Shown in pieces: positions 20,225 to 31,717 of a stretch of DNA of 64,000 nt; the first letter of the stretch is position 1, and each line of letters opens with the position of its first letter. The stretch comes from Polychytrium aggregatum. Its lineage: Eukaryota; Chytridiomycota; Chytridiomycetes; Polychytriales. The DNA is taken from the NCBI RefSeq assembly GCF_025602895.1, contig NW_026516209.1, positions 992,001 to 1,056,000 on the forward strand, given 5' to 3'. The notes under the pieces are model-generated. The model did no database searches, was not told the origin of the DNA, and saw nothing but the letters and a program-made list of their open reading frames with translations. The translations under genes and the position numbers were made by a program.

Positions 20225-21345
20225 TCACTGCGACCGCAGCTCTTGTCCAAACTCGGGAAACAGCTTGCCAAAGGCGTCGGCACAACCGGCCTCGGCCAGA
20301 AAGGTCTCCATCTTGAAGAGGCTGTTGCGGTTGCCACGAGCGCCGTGCAGATCAAAGACAATCTCGACCATGCCCTTGAACTTGCGCAGGGCATCGAGCT
20401 CGCGGACGGACGAGATTGCTTGTTTGTCTCGGTGCCGCAGGGTCATCTTTTTGTGGGCCGGCGGAAGGTCGGCCCAGCTGACGGTCCGGATCTCGTGGAA
20501 GTATGTGTTGATGTGAGTATCGAGGCCCTCGACGACGAGGACACCTGAGGGGAGAGGCCATTCGTGAAGATGCGCCATTTCGTTAGTGGATATGTCTCGA
20601 TGAAAGCCGGACGGATGGTCGGGATTGGTGCTCGAGTCTGATGCCTGTTGCGATGGGGATTGATCATGGCCAACAGCATTGCGTGCCCAGACATGCCCGG
20701 ATATGCATCCGCCTTGGCCTCACCTGGCTTTCCCGGAGTGACGAAGCCCGTCAGCCCAAGCCGCAGTGCATAATCCACCAGGTCCTTGCGCTTCTCCTTG
20801 GTGCTCAGGGAAGGAAAGTAAACCCATTCACGGGCAAAGACGAGTGGGCCAGCGTCCTGGCTTGGGCTGCTGTCCTGCGGCGGCCCTGATGCCGCCAGGG
20901 TCGACTCTTGGATCAACCGGGCTCCGTCGTCGTGGATCCAGGCAATGATCTCCATCGTCATCATGGACGGCGTGCATTCGCTCGGATCTCGCTCGGCAAA
21001 AATGCGCTCCACGAGCTCGTCCAGCCTTTCCGAGAGGGCTTCGTGCAGCTCCCGGGAGAGCGATGCCGAGGTCCCGAAATGAAACGATGGCCGGTCCAAC
21101 TCAATCTCGGTGTCGTCATGGTTGTTCGTGGGGCAGAGCAGCGGACAGCGGCAGTGGAGACGGATCGAGACGGCTGTGTCGGGCACTTGGACGTTGACTG
21201 CAAACTGCAGGACCGACGGCTTGGAGCCGGGACAGCCGCTCTGGCGGGATTGGAGCCAGTCCAAGAGCGAAGGCTCGACGTCCAGCTCGCCCTCGGAGCA
21301 GTAGATGGACTGGAGGATCTCGATCTGATCCGAGAGCGCCGACAT
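20225..21345 (-). CDS. RWDD2: RWD + DUF1115 protein (RWDD2-like)
   Basis: Two exons (21345-20724 and 20544-20225) give 313 residues from the ATG at 21345 in context GCCATGTCG; the frame upstream opens only at GTG. The N-terminal RWD domain starts LSDQIEILQSIYCSEGEL. The C-terminal half has the RWDD2/DUF1115 signature REWVYFPSLSTKEKRKDLVDYA, LGLTGFVTPGKPG, then across the intron VLVVEGLD and ARGN...LAEAGCADAFGKLFPEF. The intron (20545-20723) interrupts exactly at the GKPG/VLVVEG joint, where the ORF otherwise diverges. RWDD2 proteins are conserved but poorly characterised; RWD folds bind partners in kinase and ubiquitin pathways. No function beyond that is claimed. Confidence 0.85.
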
Positions 21346-21632
21346 GGCGATGGCGATGGCGATAAAGCGGTTGGGTGCCACAGCTGGTTGCTGGCTCGGC
21401 CAGTTCCCTTGGCTCCAGCGAGAGCAGCCGAGAAGCGCCCGTCGCCCTCGTCCAAATCACTCAGAGGACGCTCTGGTGCTGCGAGAAGTGGGCAAGTCGA
21501 GGAACTGCCGATCCAACCGAGCGGCACCATGTCGCTCTTGCGATCCGCCAGTCTCTGGACAAGCCCATCAATGTCTTGGCTCTCTGGCGAAAGCACCTCA
21601 CGCGCGCCAGCTCCGTGCTGGCCGTTGGATCG

Positions 21633-21689
21633 GGAGCTTGCTTGGGCGAGCTTGCTTGGGTGAGCTTGCTTGGGTGAGCTTGCTTGGCG
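21633..21689. repeat. GAGCTTGCTTGGGT tandem repeat
   Basis: Four direct copies of a 14-base unit with one or two changes lie in intergenic DNA. Confidence 0.85.
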
Positions 21690-22599
21690 GACCCCAGCCC
21701 GTCCTTGAGAGGAGCTTGGCACATGCCAAGCACGGTTGTCGGCTCCTTGGCGCTCGGCTGTTGTTGGAGAATGATAAGGAATCTGCGGAGCACCGACCCG
21801 GCGCACAGGTTGCATTTTGGCATGGGCGGAATGGGCTGGTTGGAATGGAGGCAAGACAAGCGACCGACAGGGCAGGGGGTGCGGCGGACCTGGCGACAGA
21901 CAGGCAGCCAAGACGCAAGACGGGGACAGCCAGAGGAGAGCCATGCATGCACATCAACGGCAGGTGCGATGTAATCGCAGGAAGTGTAGATTCGAGACCG
22001 GTGCACGGAGGGCACAGAAGGGTGGGATCGCGACGCCTGGACATGGGGGAGCACAGAGCTCTGGTGAGGGGGTGGGTGCACAAACACCACGTTCACAGGG
22101 CGGCGTGGCGGGTTGAACAGGTTGGTGCGAAAGTCCGTTGGCAAGTTGGCTCGAAAGTCTGTTGGCAAGTTGGTGCGAAGAACATGCCCAGGGCAGAACG
22201 GGTTAGTCCCAGCTACGTTTCTCACACATCAACCCTCGACAGCCGTTGGTTTTGCAGCGCACTCTTGCGATTCAACTGATTCGACACCATGCGCTGGCAG
22301 TCAACTGTGGCAGAGACACACGCACCCACGCGGGCGCGCCTGGTGCGCAGCGATCCACGCCGCCCGCCGACCCAAAAGAGGCAGCACGGTGGCGAGGCCG
22401 CTGGCGGCCTTGTGTGTGTGTGGCACCCATGTGCGTGTCACGGCGGCGGCCTGCCGCTGTCTGAGTGGAGGCCCTGTGCAAGTGCGGCGCTGCCAATTGA
22501 CTGGTCGCGGGTGCTGTGTGGATACAGCCGCCAAAGTTGCTTTTGTTGGCGTTGTTGGTGCTGTTGGCCATTGTCACTGTGCCGGGCAAGGGCAGGCAA

Positions 22600-22690
22600 T
22601 AGTCCCACAGCAACAGTCCCACAGCAACAGTCCCACAGCAACAGTCCCACAGCAACAGTCCCACAGCAACAGAACCCACAGCAACAACAT
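22600..22690. repeat. CCCACAGCAACAGT tandem array
   Basis: About six copies of a 14-base unit run in tandem and degrade at the 3' side into ACCCACAGCAACA and ATCCACAGCAACA variants. Frames through it look like Gln/Pro/Ser repeats but have no start or splice support. Confidence 0.85.
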
Positions 22691-22966
22691 CCACAGCAAC
22701 ATTCCCACAGCTTCTGTCGACAAGGCACAGCCGCCCGTCTTGGCCCTCGTTTTCGCTTCGCCATCAAGTCTTCGTCTTGGTGCTCTTCGCCGCGATCCTG
22801 CTCTGCTCCTCTGCTCCTTCCCTCTGCAGGTCTCTCTCCTCTTCTGCAGGCCCCTCCTCCTCTGCAGATCCCTGCGCTTCTGCTCCTCGCTTACCCCCAA
22901 CCGCACCCCTTCCGCTTTCTTCTTCCATAGACTATAGACGCTTGTCTTCTGCAGGCCCCTCCGATC

Positions 22967-25900
22967 ATGTCCGTGAGTATCGTCGTTGTCCGCTGCACCA
23001 ATCCTGGCCGTCCAGATCGTCTCCATGTCCGGTGACTTGCCTGCCGTGGCCACCGCAGCGGCATCCGCATCTCGGCCATCCAGGCCCTGGAGCCGCGGCA
23101 CTTTGCGCTTCTCTCCTGCAACTCCATTTCATCTGCATCTGCATCTGCATCTCCTTCTGCATCTCCTTCTGCATCTCCTTCTGCTTCTGCGTCATCATCA
23201 TTTTCATCTGCATCTGCGTCATCCTCGCTGGATCGATTCATCCTCCCCCCCCCGCACCCACCCACAATTCCATACTCCCCACTCGCATTTGGTGCTGACC
23301 TCTCCCTTCCGTTCTGACAGAGCGAGCCCCAAGCACCCCTGCGCAATCCGGCCGTCGTCCAGGTTGCCCAGGTCACCCGCTCCCGCTCCCAGTCTTCCAT
23401 CCAATCTGAAGACAGAGTGGCCAACCAGACTCCTCCGCTTCAGCGCCAGCCGTCCCAGTCGTCCCAGTCGCAGGCCTCGGTTCTTTTGCAGCGCCAGCCG
23501 TCGCAGTCCCAGGGCTCCATCCAGGGCGAAGTCCAAGCACCCCCTCGCAAGACCACCGGAACGCCAGTGTCCCAGCTTGCTCGCTCTCGCTCTCAGTCGT
23601 CCATACGTCCGGAAGACCGAGTGGCCACCCAGACGCCCCCTCCCTCGCAGATCCCAGGCTCTGCCCCGCTCCAGAGACAGCCCTCTCAGCGACAGCGCTC
23701 GCAATCCCAGAGCAGCTCCCAGCTCCAGCGCCAGCCTTCTCAGTCCCAGAGCAGCTCCCAGCTCCAGCGTCAACCTTCTCAGTCTCAAGTCTCCCAGCTC
23801 CAGCGCAAACCGTCACAGGCCTCTCAGATGCAGCGGCAGCCGCCCCAGCAGCCGCCCGCCGATCAGCCCGAGCCCCAGCCCGCTCAACCGCCTGTGTCCT
23901 CGGTACAGCCCGCTGTGTCTCTGCCTCAGTCGCTGCCGCCACAGACTCAGGCTCCGCCCGTTGCCCACCAGGGCAGCATCGTCGAACCCCGCCGCAACGT
24001 AACCCTGGCCATCTCCCAGATGGAGCCCCAGCGAATTCAGTCGTCCGCTGCTGTCGTTCCGCCCCAAAATTATCAAGGACCCCCTGAACCTCATCACGCT
24101 CCTGGCCCGTTCCTTGGCGCCGGGGCCTTCCCGCCACCGTCGTTCGCTGAAAGCAGCGCCAACGTCTACTCACAGGCACAGTCCACCCCGTACCACCAGG
24201 GCTTCGAGGTCGTCGATGCCCCGCGGGTTATCTCGCAGCAGGCCTTCTTCTCCAGCAGCGGCTCTCCGATCACGCCCCTCACTCCGGACGGACATGCCCT
24301 GCCGCCCTCGGCTCAGTCCGACCAGCCTCTGCCCTATCCTGGGGGCCCTTATCCACCAAACGGAGGCCCTTACCCACCAAACGGAGCCCCTTACCCACCA
24401 AACGGTGTTCCATTCGCACCCAACGGCCCCTATCCTCCTAATGGCGCACCGTATCCTCCTAACGGCGCTCCTTATCCTCCTGCCGGGGCTCCGTATCCCC
24501 CTGCTGGCGCTCCGTACCCTCCCAGCGACTTTCACGGCGGGCCTCCAGCTCCGATTCCTATTCAGCCCTATCCCGGCCAGCCTTACCCTGGCCTGCCCTA
24601 TCCTGGCCAGCCCTATCCTGGCCAGCCCTATCCTGTGCCTCCTGCTGGAGACTCTCCCTATGCCATTCAGGCACCAACGCGCTCCGTCTCGAGCCATCCG
24701 GGAGTCCACAACCCTCCTGGAGCAAATTCGATGCCGCCTCAACCCGTTGCTCCGATGCGCAACACTCTGACATTCATGCAGTCGGCTCTGCCTGCTCCCA
24801 TGGAGATCAGCGGCTTCAACGCCTCAACCTCCGATCTCTCGATTCAGTCCGTGAGCCCGCCAGAGCCGCCCATCTCAGAGATGACCCCCTCTGCATCATA
24901 CCATGTCGAGAAGGAGCTGATGGATCACTCGGCCGAGTTCAACATGATCGAAAACGCTCGCCCGACCTTCGAGACCCTGACCCGCGCTCGTCGCACCGCA
25001 ACCGAAAAGAAGCCTTCCACAATGACCCCTGAACAGGAGCTGGAGCTCCTCAAGATCAGATCCCAGAGCGGCGAAAACGATGACATCTTTGAATATGCCA
25101 AGTAAGGAGGTTGTCCTGCAAAGTTAAAATGCCTGGTTCCATCGCCGGAGTGCCTGCCTGAGAATGGCTCGCACGGGATGTCTGGTATCGGATGTTTCAT
25201 ACAGGACTTTCTGTATCGAAGCCGCCGTCTGGGCAGCAGCGCGTACATTGCCACCGGGCCAGTCGGTCAGCCAGTGCCCATGTCCATGTCCATGTCCATG
25301 TCCCTGGCTATCGAATCTTGTGCTTTTTACATCGTCCCGGTGGAGTGGCCCGGCTTTCGGTTGCGATTGGCGACCATATGTCGTTGTCCAGCCCCGGCTA
25401 CGTTCCAATCGCTGCTCTGGCTCATACGAACCTCCCTCCCTCCCCAGATTCTGCGCCACATACATCCCGTCCAACAACGATTCCAAGCTTCGCGATAAGG
25501 TATTTCCACGGGCCTGTTTTCTCAATCTGATGAGCCACTGTTTCATAAGCCGCATGCCCCGCCTGTCCTGCTGCTTCTCTTAACAAGGGCTGCACTTCTC
25601 ACGTATAGGTTGCAGAGGAGGGTTTCCGGCTGCTGAAGAAGCTGAGCAAGGAGGATTATGCGGAAGCACAGGTATTTGAATGATCGCCTGTCGGATGTAT
25701 CCCATCAAAGCGATGAGGATTGCTCTGCTATTCTCGTCCATCTCCTCGGCAGCCGTGTATCTGATCTCGACCTGCTGCTCCCCCCCCCCAGTACTGGCTT
25801 GGCCGCGCCTACTCCGAGGATGACAGTCACAATCTGGCCTTTGCCCAGTTCCTGCTTGCCGCCAAGCGCGATCACCCTGGCGCCACGTTTGCTGTGGGCG

Positions 25901-27195
25901 TGTGCTACGAGGGTGGCAAGGGCTCCCGAAAGGATCCCAAGGCCGCCATGACGTTCTATCGCAAGGCGGCGGCTGCCGCGTACCCTCCAGCGATGTATCG
26001 CATGGGCATGATCTGCCTGCGAGGCGAGCTGGGCCAGAAACGCGATATTCGAGATGGTGTCAAGTGGCTGAAGCGCTGTGCTGCAGGTGAGTTTCTGCAT
26101 ACATTACGTGGTGGTTTTGTATCTAGCGTTCGCCTGGAGCACGCCTTGCGCGATACCAGCGTTTGATCTGTCCCCCGGCCTCGATGCCATGTGTTGACTC
26201 GAGCCTTCCAGGATCCCGGATGCTCACTCGCAGTTCCACTCTCGTTTCTCCCCAGTTGCCGATACCGACAATCCCCACGCGCTGATGCAGCTTAGTATCT
26301 TGCACGAGACTGGTCTCCCGCCTGCCGTCCACACCGACCACAAATACTCTCTGCAGCTGCTGATGCAGGCCGCCAACCTTGGCTTCCCGCCGGCCCAGTT
26401 CCGTCTTGGCCAGTGCTACGAGTACGGCAGTCTGACCTGTGTCGTGGATCCGGTACGTGAACCTGCTATTTGTCTGCCTGCCTTTGCATCTGGCTGTGTT
26501 GATGCTGCCCAGGCCCTCAGAAGCAGCTGGACTGACTTGCTGCTTGTATGCCAATAGCGCGAGAGTTTGCGCTGGTACACCGTGGCCGCCGAAGCCGGCG
26601 AGCAGGAGGCACAATTTGCGCTCGCTGGCTGGTTCCTCACCGGTCATCTCGTAAGTCGCTGTCCCGAGAGATAATTGGAAGCAGGCCCGCTGTGGACACT
26701 GTTTGCTGCTCGCTGTCTCTCCTCGTGACGACGCAACACTAACCAGATTATGGTTCGCCCCCCCCCGCCTCACGATTTTGCTTCCCGTTCCAATGCACTC
26801 GCCGCAGGACCAAATTCCAAAGGACGAGCGGGCAGCCCTGATGTGGACCGAGAAGGCGGCCCAGGCGGGCTTCCCAAAGGCGCAGTACGCCATGGGCTTC
26901 TTTTACGAAACCGGCCTGAGTATCTTGCCACCGGACCAGGCCCGTGCCAAGCAATGGTACGAGATTGCGGCCGCCAACGGTAAGTTGCCATCGCGTATGA
27001 GGATCATTGGGATCGTTGGTATCGTTGCTGGCGTCGCTGCTGGTACCACTGCCGCCGCTGACATATCCTCGTTGACGCCGACTCGCTTTCCCAGGTGACG
27101 AGCGCGCCCACCAGCGACTAACTGGCCAGCCAATCACGGGCAGCTCCAAGCGACCCTCCAAGGACTCGAAGCAGGGCAGCTGCACCATCATGTAG
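22967..27195 (+). CDS. SKT5: Chitin synthase activator Skt5/Chs4-like, with Sel1 repeats and CaaX end
   Basis: Nine exons (22967-22972, 23321-25101, 25448-25499, 25609-25671, 25792-26086, 26256-26452, 26558-26650, 26808-26979, 27095-27195) splice in phase to 919 residues. The first exon is only ATGTCC. The N-terminal 560 residues are low complexity: Ser/Gln repeats (SQSQSSSQLQRQPSQ), then about ten PYPPNGA and several PYPGQ repeats. The C-terminal third is the Skt5/Chs4 Sel1-repeat core: LLKKLSKEDYAEAQYWLGRAYSE, AKRDHPGATFAVGVCYEGGKG, AMYRMGMICLRGE...WLKRCAA, RLGQCYEYG. The last residues are Cys-Thr-Ile-Met, a CaaX prenylation box like the one on yeast Chs4. Such proteins recruit and activate chitin synthase at the cell surface. 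Proline-rich repeats suggest SH3/WW or actin-linked partners. Confidence 0.92.
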
Positions 27196-28175
27196 ATTGC
27201 CGTTCGCTGCATCCCATTTTCGGAGCCGTGACCAAAGGCGTTGATATCCCAAGCTCAAGCCCTTGGCACGGACAGCCGCCTGCCGGATCCTCCTCGCTTC
27301 TCACTGCAGTGGTCCGTTTCGGCTGCCACACAAACTGCGGCGCTGCGCTGACGAGGCCTCGGCGGAGGATTCTCCTATCTGATGGCCCCTGCCATATCGC
27401 TCTCTGGGTCCTGCGCCTTGGCTGCTTCTCCCTCATACTCGATCCGTGTCCTTCTGGCACGGATCTGCCCTTCTTCCACCATTTCTCTGACTTGTCGCCA
27501 TTCCCCTTCCTTCGCTGCCATCCAGTCCCGCTTGCCTGCCTTGCGATTTCCCCCTCCTTTCCTTTCCTTTGCTCCCTTGGAGTGCCTTGGGCTTTTCCTT
27601 CCTCCGTTCTGGTCTGGCACATATGCCACAGACATAGTTCTGTTTGCTTTTGCTTTTGCTTTTGCTTTTGCTTTTGCTTTTGCTTTTGCTTTTGCTTTTG
27701 CTTTTGCTTTTGCTTTTGCTTTTGCTTTTGCTTTTGCTTTTACTTTGTTTTTGTCTATTTGCAAGCGAGCCGGGCAGCGAGGGTGTGCAGTGTTCTTGAA
27801 ATACATCACGGCCCGCGGCCACACGCAATACACATTTCGAGCGCAACCCGACCTGGCCCACCATGCTCCTGGGATCGGGGCTGAGCCGATGAGGTCTGCC
27901 AATGAAGCGCAGCGCGCCCTTGGTGTTCGGTCCTTGGCCAATCGCGGACCCCTGCTGCGCTCCGACGCCGCATTGTCCCTGCGCAGCACCTGACTCACGT
28001 GTCGAGTCTTATCGAAGCGGGAGTGGGGGCGTCGTTCTCGGTCGCCTCGGCCTCGCTGGTTGGCCGAATTGGCCTTGTCTGCCAGGTATATGAACGTCCC
28101 CCCAGATCGTCCTTGCACTTCTCCCAGATCATCCTTGCACTTCCGCCCCGGTCTCGGCTCGCTCTGTTCGGCTCC
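27196..28175. other. Intergenic region with a TTTTGC microsatellite
   Basis: Nothing gene-like is seen apart from the hexamer array at 27640-27744. The 5' part is CT-rich. A TATATGAA element at 28086-28093, about 85 bases before the ARG7 start, may be part of its promoter. Confidence 0.5.
27640..27744. repeat. (TTTTGC)n hexanucleotide microsatellite
   Basis: About 17 nearly perfect TTTTGC units. Reading frames through the array give Phe-Ala or, on the other strand, Lys-Ala repeats; these are repeat artefacts. Confidence 0.95.
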
Positions 28176-29919
28176 ATGCTCGTCGCCTGTCGCTCCAAGG
28201 TCGTCGTTGGCTCCGGCCGCGCCTGGTTCTCGTCCTGTGCGGTCGCCGCCCATGCCTCACATGGTCCGGGCTTCCCCGAGAACAAGCTCCACCACATTCC
28301 CACCAGTGGAACCTATCCCCTCGGCTTCCGGGCCGGCTCCGTCCACGCCGGCGTCAAGAAGAAGGCGGGAGCGAAAGACCTGGTCCTGGTCTCGTCCGAG
28401 CATGCCTGCACCGCCGCGGCTGTCTTCACGACCAACGCCTTTGCGGCCGCTCCCGTCAAAGTCAGCCGCAAGCTCGTCGAGGGCCAGTCCCCCGCGTCGC
28501 CAATCTACAACGTCGTTGTCAACTCGGGGTGCGCCAACGCCTGCACGGGCGACCAAGGCCTCGAGGACGCTCTGACCATGTCCAAGATCACGACCGAGTC
28601 GGCCCGAGCCATCAACGGCACCCACGGTACCCCGGCACCCAACTCGTTGGTCATGTCGACCGGTGTCATTGGCCAGCCCCTCCCCATCGACAAGATCGCC
28701 AGCGGCATCGAGGCCCTGGCTGCCTCGGGCCTGAAGCAGGGCCACGAAGGCTGGATGGAGGCTGCCGTCGGCATCATGACCACCGACACCTTTCCCAAGC
28801 TCAGGAGCAAGGAGTTTGTTGGCAAGAGCGGCAAGTACCGAATGGCCGGATGGTGCAAGGGCGCTGGCATGGTGAGTCTCGTCGTCTGCAACCAGGGTAT
28901 CTCTGCCGGCGGTCGCTCTCCTGTCGAGCACAACAACTGCCGGGCGGCGGCGACGGCGGCAGCTCGTCCGTGTTTGCTTGCGGTCCGGCCGGACTGCCGC
29001 TCGGGTTCGGACGCTTTCTTGCTTTGAGCCCGTCGCCTGACACATCCTCCGACTTTGGCGCTGGCTTGGCAGATCCACCCCAACATGGCCACCATGCTTT
29101 CCTCGGTCTTTACCGATATGTCTGTTTCGCGCGAGTGCCTCGACAAGGCCCTCAAGTATGCCGTCAGCCGATCCTTCAACGCCATCAGCATCGACGGCGA
29201 CACCAGCACCAACGACACTCTCACCGTCCTGGCCAACGGCGCCGCCAACGCCGGCACCATCAACGACCCCAACAGCCCCGAGTTCCTTGAGTTCCAGCAG
29301 AACCTCACCGAGTTCTCCGCCGAGCTGGCCAAGCTGATCGTCCGCGACGGAGAGGGAGCCACCAAGTTTGTCGACGTCCGCGTTTCGGTGGGTGCACCAT
29401 GATACCTGTCCCGCCTCGCTTTGATTCTCTGAAGGGGTGAGGAGGTGCGTCCGCTTCCCTGCTCCGCGACGCACCTCCAACTTGTCATTCGGCGAATGCT
29501 GACACCCAGCGCCATTGCCCCTCGCGTCACCTGTTTGTTTCCGGACACAGGGCGCTCGCAGCTTCGATGAGGCTATGACCGTTGCCAGCACCATCTCCAC
29601 CTCGCCGCTCGTCAAGACTGCCATCTACGGCCGCGACGCCAACTGGGGCCGCATCGTTTGTGCCGTCGGCTACAGCGGTGTCCAGATCGTTCCCGAAAAG
29701 GTCAACCTCCACATGCTCTCTGGCGACGAAAAGATCTCGCTGCACCTCTTCAAGGACGGCGCTCCTTTTGATGTCAACGAGGACGTTGCCGCCAAGATCC
29801 TCGAGGGTGAGGATGTCATTGTTCACGTCGACCTGGGTCTCGGCCAGGAGAGCGCTAACATGTACACCTGCGACTTCTCGACCGAGTACGTCAAGATCAA
29901 CGGCGACTACCGCTCTTGA
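28176..29919 (+). CDS. ARG7: Arginine biosynthesis bifunctional protein ArgJ (ornithine acetyltransferase/NAGS)
   Basis: Three exons (28176-28871, 29073-29387, 29551-29919) give 459 residues. The ATG at 28176 opens a basic, Ser/Ala-rich presequence for mitochondrial import. The body shows the ArgJ signatures PLGFRAGSVHAGVKK, NSGCANACTG, GVIGQPLP, KGAGM across the first intron, IHPNMATML, FNAISIDGDTSTNDT and AIYGRDANWGRI. ArgJ precursors cut themselves before the Thr of MATML (Thr239 here), which becomes the nucleophile that moves acetyl from N-acetylornithine to glutamate. The protein would therefore form alpha (1-238) and beta (239-459) chains in the mitochondrial matrix. Intron 1 ends six codons before the cleavage site. 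All motifs are intact. Confidence 0.97.
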
Positions 29920-29939
29920 GCGGATCGCAGGATAGCATC

Positions 29940-29986
29940 GTGCCTCCACCTCCACCTCCACCTCTACCTCCACTTCCATCTTCCTC
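29940..29986. repeat. CCTCCACCT repeat after ARG7
   Basis: CCTCCACCT/CCACCTCTA units repeat in tandem in the 3' flank of ARG7, just after the stop codon. Confidence 0.7.
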
Positions 29987-30335
29987 TCCCTCGCGCCACC
30001 TGTATATGGTCTTGACTTTTGCCATCCAACTTTTCCCCCTTCCATTTCTTGTACTCTGCTGGTCGCTTTGACATCCAAAGCCACAGGCGCATTGGTGCGG
30101 ATGCACTAATATACTGGTGTTCTCAAAGCCAATCGGCTCTATGTCGCGCTAATACCGCTTGCAGCACTTACAGCGCTGCTCCTCAGGGGTTTTCTTTTGC
30201 CGAGCCGGCGTGTCGATCCAGCACGCCGCGCCAGAACAGGAAAGCAGCCTATAGCAAGCTTGGTGTGGACGATTCGCCTGTGTCCATCAGGCTCGAGACC
30301 AGTATGAATTGACCTGGCCGCCGGTAGAGTCGCTG

Positions 30336-31717
30336 TCAGTCATAACCGCTCACACAAGCCTCCCTCTCCCCCTCCGCTCGATATCCACATCTGTGGCGAA
30401 TCGCCTTTGCGCCGTCCCACGTTCCCGCATCTCCCTGCATCTTCTTCAATATCTGCTTACCAATGGTAAAGAACGTCCCGCGCAAATAGAGAACCTTCTT
30501 CTTGGTAATGGTCTCGATGACGGCCGCCGCGCAGACGACCAGCCCGATGACCGCCGACCAGATGACTCGAAAGACCTCTTGCTTAAGCGTGTGTGTCAGT
30601 TCCTGCCGGTCCTTTTGCAGTTCTGCGCACCCGGAAGCGCTCACGGCCAGGATCTTCTTCATCTGCACAACATGCTCCCAAAGGAACAGAGCCAGTCCCG
30701 TTGCCGTGATGAGCTCGATCAGTAGCCACAGGCTGTACAGGCTGATGAGGATGGCGTCGGCCGGCATGACCATATCTGTTCCGGTGCAGTCCGGCGCTGT
30801 TAAAGTTCCGAGGGATGCAACGAAAGGTATCGGACAACCATGGTCAGCAGGGAAACACAAGCTCTCGATGGCAGTCGGTAGGAACGAGGCGATCCAGGCA
30901 AGGACTGGACACAGGCGAGTTGCCGAGCCATGCCCATCAACCACGAGCACACAACCATCCCCATTCCATCATCGCGAATCTGGCCGGCTGGGGGCATTCC
31001 TCTCTCGCCACCTACTCCAGAGATTGTAGAACGGCCACAGATACATCTGGTAGAGGACCAAGGAGCAGAGCCCGGCAGAAATGGTTGCAATGTGGCGATA
31101 CGGCTCTGGAAACGGCTTGGTGACCGTGGCCCACTTCCAGATCAGATAAGCCATCTTCATCGAGTCCTGTGTGCGGCGCCGCCCAGACCCACGAACGATT
31201 GGAGCGGAGAGGCGGAGAGTGTTTTGAGTTAAAACCCCCAGGTTGGCAAACGCCGTGGCTCATTTGCGGCCCTGGGATACCCTTGAAATGAAGAGAATTG
31301 CTCCCCTAGCAACGACCTGCACTGCTTCATCAGCAGAGGCCTGCCAGGACTCACCTTGAACGAAAACGTCATGTCTGAGGTCCAGTACATGAACGTCTGC
31401 TGGCAGTTGGTGGTGTAGTCGGATGTCAGGCTGTTGAGCCACCCGACCGTCACCGCGATGCAGTCAAAGTAGACCATGAACTTGATGAGCGACTTGTAGT
31501 TCATCCTGGGTCTCCACCGGCCCACCGAGATCAGCATGATCAGAGAGCAAAAGCTCGGGAAGCCCGCATAGTTCTCGGTGAACGTCAGAGTCAGCAGAAA
31601 GTTGCCGTTGGGATTGAGCATGATCGACAGGAAGTCGGTCGAAGTGCCCTCTGCCGTTCCGTTGTAGAACGTCCCGTTGCCGGACGTTGCGTTGGCGCTA
31701 AGAGTCGAGTTTTGCAT
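30336..31717 (-). CDS. Multipass membrane protein of unknown family (about 6-7 TM)
   Basis: Three exons (31717-31355, 31166-31016, 30904-30336) give 360 residues, all GT-AG and in phase. The N-terminus has four NxS/T sequons (NST, NAT, NGT, NGT) in the first 22 residues, which suggests it faces out or into the lumen. Hydrophobic segments follow at about 50-66 (FPSFCSLIMLISV), 78-95, 132-160 (HIATISAGLCSLVLYQMYLWPF), 172-190, 215-245 (LISLYSLWLLIELITATGLALF) and 280-300 (VIWSAVIGLVVCAAAVI). The tail is basic and cytosolic. The layout is receptor-like, but I recognise no rhodopsin, Git3, Ste2/3 or class C motif. It converges with ARG7 (416 bp between stops). Confidence 0.75.

Larger units (their letters stand above)
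21346..22966. other. Intergenic region with tandem repeats, no gene recognised
   Basis: This 1.6-kb region between divergent genes has long open frames on both strands that come from GC-rich and repetitive sequence. It includes GAGCTTGCTTGGGT repeats, a GTTGGCAAGTTGG repeat near 22120-22175 and the CCCACAGCAACAGT array. The last 250 bases are CT-rich and fit the promoter/5' leader of the Skt5 gene. Confidence 0.5.

Noticed and set aside
22600-22690. Regularly spaced repeat resembling a CRISPR array
   Set aside because: Units are contiguous without unique spacers and the genome is eukaryotic; it is a minisatellite.
21346-22937. Several 200-300 codon frames upstream of SKT5
   Set aside because: GC-rich, overlap on both strands, cross tandem repeats, and show no domain or splice logic.
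27375-28253. 292-codon minus-strand frame with a Lys-Ala repeat, and plus-strand Phe-Ala frames
   Set aside because: All arise from the TTTTGC hexamer array; composition outside the array is not protein-like.
28257-29624. 455-codon minus-strand frame opposite ARG7
   Set aside because: Antisense shadow of a fully recognised ArgJ gene, caused by GC-rich third positions.
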